64,000 bases of DNA, taken from contig NC_053040.3 in assembly GCF_002575655.3 (NCBI RefSeq), forward strand, positions 358,234,267 to 358,298,266, written 5' to 3'. Each line of letters starts with the position of its first letter. Position 1 is the first letter of the stretch. Positions 54,101 through 64,000 of this stretch are shown piece by piece. Made by a program: the position numbers and the translations under genes. The notes beneath the pieces were generated by a model. It had not been told where the DNA came from and ran no database searches. It worked only from the letters and a program-made list of their open reading frames with translations. The DNA comes from Aegilops tauschii subsp. strangulata (taxonomy: Eukaryota; Streptophyta; Magnoliopsida; Poales; Poaceae).

Positions 54101-56025
54101 CTGCTTAGTTTACTCATGATATATGTGAAGATGCCATGCCCATCCATTATCAACACATATTCCATTTGTCGTCATACCATGTTTTTCCATTCAAATGATG
54201 TTCTTGTGTTTCATACATCCAAAACGAAGAGGGTGATTGCAGAACCTGAAGGAGTACAAGAAAAGTCCTTGAAAAAAGTGGTGCTACCAGAGAAATCACA
54301 TAGCACCCTACGTATATTGGCAATAGAACCAGCACCGCAAAACCTAGGATATCGCAACTATGCTGGTCCCTGCTTTGCTCTTGTGAGTACCTATTGTCCT
54401 ATCGCTGTCCTTACATTCATACCTGGTGGATTATGTGACATCATTGTGCATTATAGCTTGCTTATCCACTGTTCGCTCCAAATTATCAGATCTATATTAA
54501 TGCTTAAATTAATGTAGAATAAACCCAATGCTTATGAAGAAATTTAGTTCTACATTGTTCTTGTAAGTATCTGTTGTCCTTCATCACTGTACTTATATTT
54601 GTCAGCTAGTTCCTCATGTACACTTCGCAGCTTATTTTCCCTTGCCCTCCATTTTCTACACATCATATCTACATTTACTCTTGCCAAAATATTGAATAAA
54701 ACCAATGTTACTGAAGAAGTTTAGCTCCGCATTGCTCTTGTTAGTGCCTTTTGCCTGTATGATGTATTTACATTTGTACTATGCACCTTAAGTTAAACAA
54801 TCGCCATTTGTTCCTATATTTTCACATCTATATTTACTCTTAAAAAATGTAGAATAAAGGCAATGTTCTTGAAGAAGAGTGTGCGGTAAACTTCTTGAAT
54901 TGCCCCCCCCCATCAATATGGACAAGGGCTTTATAGAGCCTGTCTTCACTACTAATGTAAGTTTGTCCACCTCGAGCCTCCAAACTTTGTTGTGTATATT
55001 TGGATAGCTATGAGTGCAAAGGCAGTTTATTTTTGTCGTCTGCATCAAATTGCTTGTTCAAAGTTTATAAAGAAGAAGTACATAAACATAAGTTTGTCCT
55101 TCTCAATTTCAGTCTTTAGTTGTACAACCTAGTTCCTTATTCGTACCATGTAAACTAAACTAAACATAGCAAGTTATCTTCTTTAGCACTATGTGTATGC
55201 TTGTGTTCTTGATCTGTAATCCAGTGGTGTGGTGAAACTACCAACAACAGCATAATGTCATATCTTGCTATGTCTCAACTATGAACAATGCCATATTATA
55301 TTAATGTTATTTAAATCGTGTCTCTTTATTTACCAATCTGAAATGGTATAAATTGACAGTACACTCACCATTCATGCTTATATGTTGTTTACAACTACAT
55401 GTATGCTTGTGTTCTTCATCTGTAATCCAGCGGTCTGGTGAAGCTGGCCGCTCCTGCACAATGCCATTTCCTGCCGTCTTAACTATGAACAATGCCTATT
55501 ATGTTAATGCTATTTTAAACCGTGTCTCTTTATTTCTGACAAAGAAATGAGATGAATTGACAGCGCTGATGCTTATGCGTGCAAAACCTGTTATCCACCT
55601 ACTTGTTTCTCTTTCAGGGTGACAGCACTGCTGCTAGGAAGAACTACCAGAATGATAGTGAGACGAACCCATTGTTTGTCCCTCTAACATATATTCCAGA
55701 GAAGAAGGCAACACATATTGAGGGTAGGGATACAACCACAAAGTCATATCTTGATGTAGTGCCGAACTTACTCAGTGACACAAGCTCGATGAAGTCGCCG
55801 CCTGAATCTGTTCTACTTCTTCAGTCTGAAATTCAAGTAGAAAGACATGCTTCTGCTCAAATCCGACTGGAACTCCAATCTCTATGCAAGATTAACCATA
55901 AGTACAGGATGTCTATTGATGTTATGCAGCTTAAGTTGGTGGATATAAGCGTCAAAGAAGCGCAGTCTCATCAGGTTGCTAGGCTGCTTGCGCTGCAGCT
56001 CCTGGGTCGGGCTAACCTTTCTTGA
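51194..56025 (+). CDS. CACTA accessory (possibly TNPA-like) gene, copy 2
   Basis: Homologue of 3134-7669, less damaged. Exon-like blocks lie at about 53880-54013 (ending CAATAAG/GTGCTT, as in copy 1), 54225-54380 (donor CTCTT/GTGAGT; product includes EPEGVQEKSLKKVVLPEK) and 55616-56025 (acceptor CTTTCAG). The last exon is open to a TGA at 56023 and gives about 135 residues: DSTAARKNYQNDSETNPLF, MKSPPESVLLLQSEIQVERH and a probable coiled coil ending ALQLLGRANLS. In copy 1 the equivalent of DSTAARK and PLF lies in a separate exon (7235-7318). The 5' exons in the GC-rich leader could not be defined. The TNPA comparison rests on position and on the repeats that follow, not on a recognised domain. 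Confidence 0.45.
52040..53440 (+). repeat. ~0.8-kb diverged tandem duplication in copy 2 gene
   Basis: Blocks near 52060-52700 and 52850-53350 share ordered landmarks: aataaacaacatgcc-like text, tttaattgg.tag.taatg, cacata.(c/a)gag.gaca, ggccaaccaacatt, and gagcagggacat (52547 and 53207). The Stowaway MITE lies only in the first block. Confidence 0.7.
52352..52509. mobile_element. Stowaway-type MITE
   Basis: A 158-bp element with ends ctctctccgtacctaaatat and atttaggaacagagggag. TA lies on both sides (52350-52351 and 52510-52511), with the internal tag gcaaaatgagtgaa. It inserted after the local tandem duplication. Confidence 0.85.
54360..54850 (+). repeat. ~170-bp tandem triplication at an exon-intron boundary
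   Basis: Three units contain (t/c)gct.ttgctcttgt.agt followed by (c/g)cct.ttg and tttacattt.ta (near 54370, 54550 and 54735). They are joined by aataaa.c.aatg.t.(c/g)aagaa. The repeated piece includes the donor CTCTT/GT, so extra donor sites are created. Confidence 0.65.
55190..55565 (+). repeat. ~200-bp tandem duplication in an intron
   Basis: tgtatgcttgtgttctt, tctgtaatccag.ggt.tggtgaa, aactatgaacaatgcc and cgtgtctctttattt occur in the same order from 55193 and again from 55401. Confidence 0.88.
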
Positions 56026-56344
56026 ACTATGTTGAAGTGCTGTCGGTTCTGTCTATTATTTTGTCGGCCTGTTAACTGCCACTAGTGGCGACCTGCCCAG
56101 TTTATGGAATCTGCTGTCTGGTTGCCCTTTATTATCACTGGCGGCGAACTTTGATGCCCAGGGGATGAAATATGATGTAATTTCTTTGTTGTATAGTCTA
56201 GGTTTATTCTTCGTCACGATGCTGTAATTTATTTGCTGTTTATGCTGTCGTTGATCTGAGAAAAGGTCGTAATCTTTGATCGGTGTGCAATGAGCCAATA
56301 GCTTAGGTTTATTATAAAATAATAATTTCTGTACTAAAACTGGT

Positions 56345-57300
56345 CGGTCGCCAATCGCTAGTGCGGGCCAAACTGTGGGCCTACAATCATCTTGGGCCAT
56401 TAGTTAGGTCTAGTCTTAATCTGGCCCACTATTAGTTTCGGGCCTTTAAAAGGTCGAGTAAACCGATTGCCTTAATTGTGCCGGAAGATTAAATAGGCTT
56501 TTAACAGGTTGAAAACTAGATTCGGCCTTAATTGTGGCGAATAAATCATGGGCCGACAGCGTGCTATAATATAAATCGGCCCATTATTGGCCCATTCAGG
56601 TGATGGGCCATTAACAGGGTGAAATGTTTTTGGGCCTTGGCTGACCCAATTACATGACGGGCGGGAAGCAGGCCGGATGTACAACGGGCCAAACTTTGGC
56701 CCAACACTCCCTTTAACGGGCCGATAGGCAGTTTGGGCTAGAATGTATCCACGAAGACTATGGGTCATTAAGAGGCCGAAAGTAACTACGGACCATAATT
56801 AGGCCTAGGTGCAACTCGGGCCTTTAACTGGCCGAAAGTGAAACCAGGCTAAAAGAGGCCCATATGTAGATAGGGCCGCTGACAGGCCGAAACTAATATC
56901 GGTCCTAACTGTTAAATGGGCCATTAAGAGGCCGAAGAGCAAATCAGGGCCCCAATGGGCCGAATGGCACAGTAGCTGTTAAAAGGGTCGTATTTGTTAT
57001 GGGCCGTAATTTGGCCCAAGAAATGAAAGTCAGTTAACGGGTCGGGTCAGGTATGGACCGTAATTTGGCCCAAACTATTGCAGGCTGTTAACGGGCTAGA
57101 TCTGATATGGGCCGTAAACTGGCCTAGAATATTGCAGTCATTTAATGGCCCGTATCTGATGTGGGCCAAATTCCAGTAGGCCGTAACGGGCCATGAGTTA
57201 GCAGGCTGTAAATGGGCTATATGCGAACAGGCCGTTAACAGGCTTTCCGTGGGCTAGCCCGCTACCTTTTGACCAAGTCAAATGGGCCGGCCTTTTCACT
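56345..57300. repeat. TGGGCC/GGCCGAAA subterminal repeat field, CACTA copy 2
   Basis: Dense GGGCC(G/A)TTAACAGGCCGAAA variants in both orientations, matching 7800-8850 in kind but not unit by unit. The 111-bp sub-array of copy 1 is missing, so the fields have evolved independently. Confidence 0.8.
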
Positions 57301-57394
57301 GGAATGGGCTTCTGTTGGGCCGTGCCACGTATCGACATATCGTAGGCGCCTTCTGTCCAATGGGTGGATGACATCTGTCCCAACGGCGAGCCGA

Positions 57395-57525
57395 CACGTG
57401 GTTCCTCTGGCCATTGAGAATTTTACACGTGGAAAATCCCCATTGGTCCAGGCTGTTAATGGGTTATCGGACCCAAACCGGAACCCGATAGCTTAACGGC
57501 GACCCGTTACGGTGGATGCCACGTG
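57395..57525. promoter_or_regulatory. Three G-box (CACGTG) motifs in CACTA copy 2 end
   Basis: CACGTG at 57395-57400, 57426-57431 and 57520-57525. The fourth site of copy 1 is here CACGTA near 57326. Confidence 0.45.
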
Positions 57526-57582
57526 TTGGTCACCCTTGACGAAAGCAATTCTATGACGCGCGATTTATCGTCATGGAAGTGG

Positions 57583-57750
57583 ACACTTCCGTGATGATAA
57601 TTTTGGTAATGTCCTGGAATACTTCTACGACAGCACAGGTATGACTATCTTGATTCTGTCATAAAATTGTCATGGATGTACATGCATGACAGAAAACGTG
57701 ACCTACTATGACAAACACGTATCATCACGGAAGTGTATTTTTTTGTAGTG
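57583..57750 (+). mobile_element. CACTA-like 3' terminal region, copy 2
   Basis: Inverted 16-mers at 57583-57598 and 57721-57736, then a T run and gtagtg ending at 57750. Near-identical to 9104-9271. The next bases (ccctcggcc) belong to an LTR-like sequence. Confidence 0.8.
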
Positions 57751-60071
57751 CCCTCGGCCATCCACCTCTCCAGTGCCCCTCGAGGTCGGCTCTCTTCTCC
57801 GGCAACTTCCTGGTGATCCACTAGTGCTAGCCGACCCCTCTGGAGCCCCTGGAGTCTCTAGCTCTCACCATCTTCTTCGTCTCCGGTGAACCTCACCCGC
57901 AGCCACCGCTAGAGACGTTGTTTCCGAGTGACTCCAACCACCTCCTGCCTTGCTACGGGTATCAGCAGGTGCGCCTGAGTCTCCTCTTTCCATCCCTCCC
58001 TCTTAGATCGGCCATCGAGCCCTCCTCGCCGGTGTGCCCACCAGCGACCGTCGCCCCTCCTCTGTTTCTCTCCCCCTCTATGAAAACCTGACGGGCGGGG
58101 CCCGCTGTCAGCCTCTCCACTCGCGCCCGAAGCGGTACAAGTGCAGGCGTATTCACTGAATACGCTTTCAACGTCACCCCCTGGTTTTTCTATTTATTCA
58201 AATTTCATTTAATTTGACCAACAACTTTGACCAGGTCTAACTCCTAATCTACAAGTCCAAATGAGATTCTTTTTGCATTCGTTTTGTATTGAAATACTCT
58301 AGCAGCACACATAATTTGAGATTTTTCCTTGTTGTCTAGAATTTTTGGTGAATTTCATAATGGTTCTTGATATTTTCTTTTCCTATTTTTATTTATTTTC
58401 AGAAGGAGAAACTTGCCTTGAGGAGAACCAGGAGGAGTGTGACCCTCCTCTGTGCTAAGGCAAGCCGCCACAAATATTTGCATGGTGTCGTTTCAATAAC
58501 TATGATTTTCCAACTTGAATATGACTTATTTCATGCATTAAATCATTTAAATAAATATTGTTTATGTTATTTCATTTGTTATGCTTGAATTGCCTAGCTT
58601 GTTGTGGTACTTGAGTGCATGGATTAGTTGGATGCATTAGTATTACTTTGAGAGCACGTCTATGGTTTGGTAATGATCGATATTATTCGCATATAATGGT
58701 TCATCATTTTCACCATGCCAATGTCATAACTAAAAATGATTGAGTAAAAACCAGTGTCTCTAAATGATTAGTAGTGCATGCATAATGATTCTATGATGTT
58801 GATCTGTTTCATTTCAGTGATATGTGGAGATAGTTGCATGTTCATGGCATACCATGGCTCGAGTTCTTTTATTTCAAGTTAAACCTGATGATAACTCAAC
58901 TTGAATACAATGTTGATCGAGTCATGGTGCCACCGAATCGAGCTTCCCAGTGCAACCACATTTGCCTTTATGGGAAGGCCCTTATTCGGTCCGTCGTCAT
59001 GCCTCTAGTTGGTGCCTCCAACGAGGGAAGGTTATGGGCGTGTGGTACCCTGGCCAGGTAAGCAGACATAACCTTGTGTGCCCGTTGTTGTTTTGGTACC
59101 ATTTCCCCGTTTGGGACTGTTTATGTTTTGCCACGACGGTGGCCGTTGGATGTCACGAGTTGACATCGGGGCCACCCAGGACTTAGCCCAAAGGGGAGTT
59201 GGTCAGAGTGGCCGGGAGAGTTTCATGGCAATGGGTTGGTTCTATCGGAATATCATTGGTCCACCCAAATGGGAGCGCGAGGCCATGGATTCCGTGGTGT
59301 GGGTACAGTGTGCTAACCACTACAGTGTGTGTGTTAAATCTATCGATAGCCGCGTCCTCGGTTACGGACACAGTTCGTAGTAGGTCACACCATGGATCAA
59401 CATAAATCAGTTAATCTTGCACACTAAAGTTATACATTTGGCACTGGTTATGTGATGAGATTGTTGAAACCATGAAGATGGTTGTTGTTGGAACCAAAGA
59501 GTTGGTTTCCTTTGTGATCCGGGAGTGATCACCGTATTGATGATGTTGGTTGCAAGGTAACCCGTATGGTAAGGGAGTCCGAGGGACTCAGTGCACAAGT
59601 ATGTTCACTTCATGAGTAGTCTGTTATAGCCTTGCATTTAACCTGCTTAATTATCATGTTATTGTTTGTCATTATGCTTTTACTTGTTGTGAGCTTGCAA
59701 GTGCATTCAATGTACTAACCTGGCGTGTCATGCCAGCTTTCAGGAAATTCTTACCGGATCGGAGTGCATTCCGTGTCTAGGCTGTGTCCACATTGGTGTC
59801 CCTGTGCTATGGAGTTCTGCTTCGTCGTCGTTCCGCTACCACGTAGTTGTCGTGATCGAGGCCCCTTCATGTTCATTAAATAATGTACAAACTATTTAGC
59901 CACACCGTGTGTGCCGGTTGGCCTCGCTACTAATGTAATATCGAACATATGTTTCCGCTAGCATCAATAAAGCGGTTGTTTTCTGTACCAAGTTGTTGTG
60001 TGTTGCGAGAAGACTAGATCTCTGGGCTGGCAATGCAAGGTAAACCGGTTGCTCTGAGCCAGGGTGCCACA
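57751..60071. repeat. LTR-like fragment of a Ty3/gypsy element
   Basis: C-rich left part, then AT-rich sequence with gaaggagaaacttgccttga, then a right end reading ctgagccagggtgccaca at 60071. Its complement starts TGTGGCACCCTGGCTC, plausible as an LTR start, so orientation is undecided. The left end is cut by the CACTA terminus at 57750. No coding potential; the open frames here have no domain. Confidence 0.45.
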
Positions 60072-60078
60072 GCGCTGC

Positions 60079-60880
60079 GGGCCCGGGGGCTACTATCGGC
60101 ATTCTGGGACAAAGGGTACCCAGACCCATCTGCCTACGGCCCAGCGCGTGGCCCATCGACGGCCCGGCGTGGCCCACCGACGAGACTCTGCGGACAAGAC
60201 CCTCGCAAGGGCCCCCGCCTCGCAAGGCAAATTACATCAAGGCCTCCCAAGGAGCGTCCTCCCGAGGCTGCCTCCCAAGGAGCAGACATCTCAAGGCAGG
60301 CACCCAACCTCACGAGGCCCACGATGACGTGGGCCATGACGACCAGGACCAGGCGGGCGCAAGCAAGGATAGTTTCCTCTTCGGCACTAAGGAGGCAAGG
60401 ACGTATGCGGGTTCCCGAGGAATCCCCAAAAGGTTTCCATTCTGATGCAACAAGACCAAGACCACAGGCTCGGCGGGATGGAGGTCATCACTGAGCCCAC
60501 CAGTGCGTCATGACCAGAGGCTTTGCAGGCGAAGACCACCTTTAGTCAGGATAGAGTGTACTCATGTCCCCCTTAAAATTGGCTGTTGTGGTATCCCTTC
60601 ACGCCTAAGCTATGAGGGATGAGGACCAAGGCCACTATAAATATAAGCTAGTCTCAACCGTAGATAGGGGAATCCTTAGAGAACCAGATCGATCCTTCCG
60701 CCATTGAGCTCTCCCGAGGCAGCTCGCACTTGTACTAGTTCATACTCATCCTCCTCGTGAGGCAATCCACCACAAAGCAGGAGTAGGGTTTTACACAGCA
60801 AGGTGAGCCGACCTTCCTTCCCTGGCGCTGTAGCTCGAGCACGGCGAGCCATGGCCTTGGTGCAGTGAGCAATTGGTTGT
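60079..60880 (+). repeat. Polypurine tract plus LTR fragment of another LTR element
   Basis: gggcccgggggctac (60079-60093) looks like a polypurine tract, with an LTR beginning tatcggcattctgggac at 60094 (TG changed to TA). A TATA box (ctataaata) lies at 60635-60643. The phrases gaggcagctcgcacttgtac and caccacaaagcaggagtagg are typical of a Triticeae gypsy LTR. The end is not clear. Confidence 0.5.
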
Positions 60881-60959
60881 GATCAAGCAGAGTCCTTCAT
60901 GCACGCCCCAGTGTTCGGACCTTTCTTGGGACCGCGGATCCTTGATTCTGACAGTTTCT

Positions 60960-62318
60960 CAAACGTAACATGTAACACGATGATCATAATGACAAATTAC
61001 GGGTTCATCGGAATGTTTGACAAGGGACTAGATAGCTTGAGAGCGGGATTTGCTCCTCCAACCAGGGAGATATATTTTTAGTGCCCTCTCAGTGTGACGG
61101 CGTCAATCATCAACGTCCAGACACATGTGACTTCTTCACGGGGATGCCGGAACACAATAACGAGAAAGAAGAACAAAACCGGTAACGAGGATTTTGGTAT
61201 AGTGAGCATAGTGATCACTTAGGAGGATACCGATGCATCCCGGGTTTTGTGAAGTATCGGGAAGCAAAGGTAACATCACATGATAACCTCGAATATCATT
61301 CCTGTCCTCATCGGGATTGATATGGACGTCGACGGTCCCGCTATCGGTCATTGAACGAATGGATTTGTGCATGTCTATGAGTTACCAGACCAACGGGGTC
61401 ACAAGCTTAAGGTAATCACGATCTGCTGAGTGTTAGTAGGATAGGAGTGATGATAATATATTTGTTGAATTGTTTTATTAATATTTGTAATACTTTTGAG
61501 AGGATCCGGAAGCGTTTCGGGGTCACCCGAAGGGTTTCGGTGAATATCGGGTAATACCGATATTACCAATAAATATATATACATGGAAAATGTTTTTTGA
61601 GGATGTTCAATTATATATATAATGGTCTGAAAGTATTTAGATTTATTTTATATTTAATTTCATATCAACGGGCATACAAAGGCCATGAGGTGTAAGGCAA
61701 CTTGGGCCACAAAGGCCCAAGTAGGGGAGGCGACTCCTTCCCTAAGGAAGGAGGCCGAATTGGAGGAGGGGGTATTCCTCCACCCATCTTTAGGCCGGTG
61801 CCCCAAGGGGGACTCATTCCCCCTTGGTGGCATCCCCTACTCTCCCCTCTACCCTATATATACTAGAGGATTTTTTTTCCTTTGATACGCACAAGTTTTG
61901 GAGCCTCCTCTAGTTCTTCTAGTTCTAGTTCTAGTTGGTCCTAGTTGACTAATTAGAGCTAGGCTAATCCTCTTGTCATCATAATTAGAAGCCTTGTGTG
62001 TTTCTAATCTCCTCCCTCTAATTCTTTGATGATGATTAGCTCTGGACGGTGAAGCGCTGTCAGATTGTGAATGTTGCACGCTTGCAACCAAGTAGATAGG
62101 TCGTGCTTTTAGTCTTCGGTTAGAGGGACTGTTCATGGGCGGTCCACGGGGTCATTCATCGATGGTTCGAGGGACTCCAAGAGTCTACACCGACACGTTC
62201 TTCTTCCACTACAACTCGGTGACGGAAATGATTGTGATCCCAACCCGTTATGCATCTTCATAATGATCTTGGGTGTGCGTAAGCGCGAATTTTTTGTTTT
62301 CTACTACATTCCCCAACA
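60960..62318 (+). repeat. Solo or truncated copia LTR, BARE/Angela-related
   Basis: The right end ctactacattccccaaca (to 62318) parallels the BARE/Angela LTR terminus. So do inner phrases such as ggaagcgtttcggggtcacc and ggtaataccg. TATA box at 61855-61862 (tatatata). No primer binding site follows, so it is a solo LTR or the end of a broken element. The left limit is a guess. Confidence 0.5.
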
Positions 62319-64000
62319 CTTCCAAGTTTGCGATGACCCTCATACTCATGGGCAAAGTTGTCTTGGTGCCCTGAGCAATCATATGATCACGTAAAAGCTC
62401 ATAATGGATTAGTTAATCATTAGCATGTACCTCAAGTTTACGGACATGATCCTTGATGGGACGTGGATGAGGATTCGGAGTGCAGTTAGGATCTTCAAGA
62501 AACTACTTCTTCCTTGGGAGCCTAATGGCGATGTGAGCTCCTATGGTGAACTTCCGGCATGACTTGGGATTCTCATGTTGAGGGCTCTCCAATGACCAAT
62601 GCATAGTGCAGCAACCCATGACACAACTAGCCACAACGGTTGAAGTGTTCTTAAAAAACAAAGACTATCATCGGTGCTAATAATTCATACCGACTCAATT
62701 GGAATCTCACCCGGTTTTTCATCTGTCTCCTCTTATAATTCCTGTTCAAAGATTACCTCCTCCAGTTCTTATTCAGATGAGAAATCATTGCTCTCCATGT
62801 GGCGTGCCCTCTCCCGATTAGGAGGGCTTCCTCCCTTGATGAGATGGTCCTCCTCATACTCCTCTTCTTGAGAAGAGATTTGCTCCTCCTCCCGGGAGTG
62901 TTCCATAGCTTCTCTGCACACAAACTGGACAAAGCTTTAGAGGTCTTTATTAACTGTGAGAAGACCGGGTGGAACATAAGAGGCCTAGGTCACCGGATTT
63001 CATTTGATATGGTTCATTGAAAAAGATAAAGAACAAAGCGGAAAAAATTGAATAAACTCTTGACCAAATCACTGCGTTAGCAGGAAAGACGGCGCACGTA
63101 CGAGCGCACTCAGTTATAAGATCACTTGTGTTGCCCCCTTCGCTTGCATTCAAAACTTCCAAAGCAAAGGTCGGCCATCGGTACGAGCAGTTTCGTTCGT
63201 ACCTACGGTTGTACACAGATCCAGTACCTACGAAACCCCCCTTTTTCAAACAGGAATAAGGGATTCGAGTCCCGAGCAAACTTCGACCTTCTGTAAGACT
63301 GGTAGCGCTCGTACAACACTCGGGCAATACTACCAGAAGGTCCCAGAAACCACGATGGCATTTGGTATGACTGCATCAGGTGTACCTTCTCGAAAGACCC
63401 CTTTCTTCACAATTTTGTTAGCCCGAGTCAATGAAATAGAATAATTTTACTTTAGGGGAACCTATACAAGCGACAAAAGCTAGTTTTTACGCTTTTTCCA
63501 AGACTTGTTCTTAAGGAACACTTTGGTCCCAACCTTGTTTTCTCCTTTCGTTGGATTCATCGAAAATTCTTCCCTGGCCAACTTACTTGGACTTAAACCA
63601 TTAGGAAAATTATATTTATTGAAGTCTCGTACCTCATTACTTCTACCTTCGAAGGAGATGTCCATGGATAAATTGCAGGTAGATTGATATTCCTGAAGGA
63701 TCATATCATGATCATGTCAAGAGACACAGTAGTATCATAAGGAATACAAAGCTTACTTTCCTGATCCTCCACTTCATTTTGTGCTATCAATGAGACACCC
63801 GCCTTCACATCATTTATTTCGCTTCAATCTAATATCTTCATGTCGAATTCTTGCAATAGGAAAGCCAAATGGATCCATCTTGGCTTTGAATCTTTCTTTG
63901 CTAGTACATCTTTTATTGCCCGATGATCACTATAGACTCTAACTTCTGTATATGTAATATAGGATCTGAACTTTCCACAAGCAAATATCAAAGCATATAG
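62319..64000 (-). pseudogene. Degenerate Ty3/gypsy internal region with RNase H remnant
   Basis: At the right edge the minus strand from 63999 to 63828 reads ACGKFRSYITYTEVRVYSDH, KDVLAKKDSKPRW and LLQEFDMKILD, then TGA. This is the second half of a gypsy RNase H domain (pattern K.RSY......V..DH, AKKD.KPR, LLQEFD). The RT part would lie outside the window. Downstream (63704-63480 and beyond) no domain is recognised. The region at 62700-62900 is rich in ctcctc and probably low-complexity spacer. Confidence 0.55.

Larger units (their letters stand above)
51194..57750 (+). mobile_element. Right part of CACTA-like DNA transposon, copy 2
   Basis: Same architecture as 3.0-9.27 kb: GC-rich leader, multi-exon accessory gene, GGGCC-rich subterminal field and a conserved end closing with tttttttgtagtg at 57750. 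The final 470 bases align almost throughout with 8800-9271. The left end was not found. The gag-only gypsy lies at 42.5-51.19 kb, and homology to the first CACTA copy resumes only after it, so the limits on that side are uncertain. No transposase frame is present. Confidence 0.6.

Noticed and set aside
57751..60071. Frames such as 58950-59186 as a gene
   Set aside because: Short, without domain, inside an LTR-like region.
1..64000. CRISPR arrays, bacterial-type operons, rRNA or tRNA genes
   Set aside because: The repeats seen are tandem satellites, minisatellites and LTRs without regular spacers. Gene structure is eukaryotic, and no tRNA-like cloverleaf or rRNA motif was recognised.

Overview
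The window is repeat-dominated plant nuclear DNA. The LTR sequences, gag-pol clades and Stowaway-type MITEs are those of the grass tribe Triticeae (wheat, Aegilops, barley). I found no operons, rRNA, tRNA or CRISPR. Most of the 64 kb is nested transposable elements. Embedded in them are a few gene-like loci, several with internal exon duplications. Family names rest on recognition of terminal and internal motifs, not on a database search.

Layout, left to right. 1-2.2 kb: GA-rich, diverged direct duplication. 3.0-9.27 kb: right-hand part of a CACTA-like DNA transposon, with a decayed accessory gene (possibly TNPA-like), TGGGCC subterminal repeats and a terminus at 9271. 9.27-11.72 kb: the 3' end of a Fatima-like Ty3/gypsy element; the CACTA terminus abuts its internal region. 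11.72-12.42 kb: a short minus-strand B3-domain gene cut by the Fatima-like LTR. 12.67-23.09 kb: a complete but degenerate Tekay-type chromovirus on the minus strand, with target-site duplication GGTTC and an extra ORF before gag. 23.1-25.8 kb: about six copies of a 0.5-kb tandem repeat. 26.07-26.46 kb: an intact small basic-protein ORF. 27.09-29.72 kb: an eight-exon B3-domain gene, fully open when spliced, with a triplicated exon pair. 30.08-30.35 kb: a 45-bp minisatellite. 31.18-40.21 kb: a second, broken copy of the small basic gene, split by an 8.6-kb Angela/WIS-type Ty1/copia element (target-site duplication GCACG). 41.6-42.2 kb: a minus-strand DUF295-like remnant. 42.50-51.19 kb: a gag-protease-only gypsy element (target-site duplication CCGTC) that carries an antisense, apparently intron-containing gene. 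51.19-57.75 kb: a second CACTA-like right half, with a better preserved paralogue of the accessory gene. 57.75-64 kb: LTR fragments and a gypsy pol remnant.

How the parts relate. The two CACTA-like halves share the same 3' architecture: multi-exon gene, then GGGCC-rich subterminal repeats, then a G-box-rich 0.47-kb end, then the TAGTG terminus. The segments at 12.4-12.7, 23.1-31.5 and 40.1-42.5 kb are the older substrate into which the chromovirus and Angela inserted. The insertions can be ordered by what they interrupt. Eye-counted LTR divergence of about 1.5 percent for Angela and about 4 percent for the gag-only element puts Angela later. The most interesting content is the spliceable B3 gene with its exon-pair triplication, its neighbour duplicated 5 kb away, the antisense gene in the gag-only element, the extra ORF in the chromovirus, and the repeatedly duplicated exons of the CACTA accessory genes.
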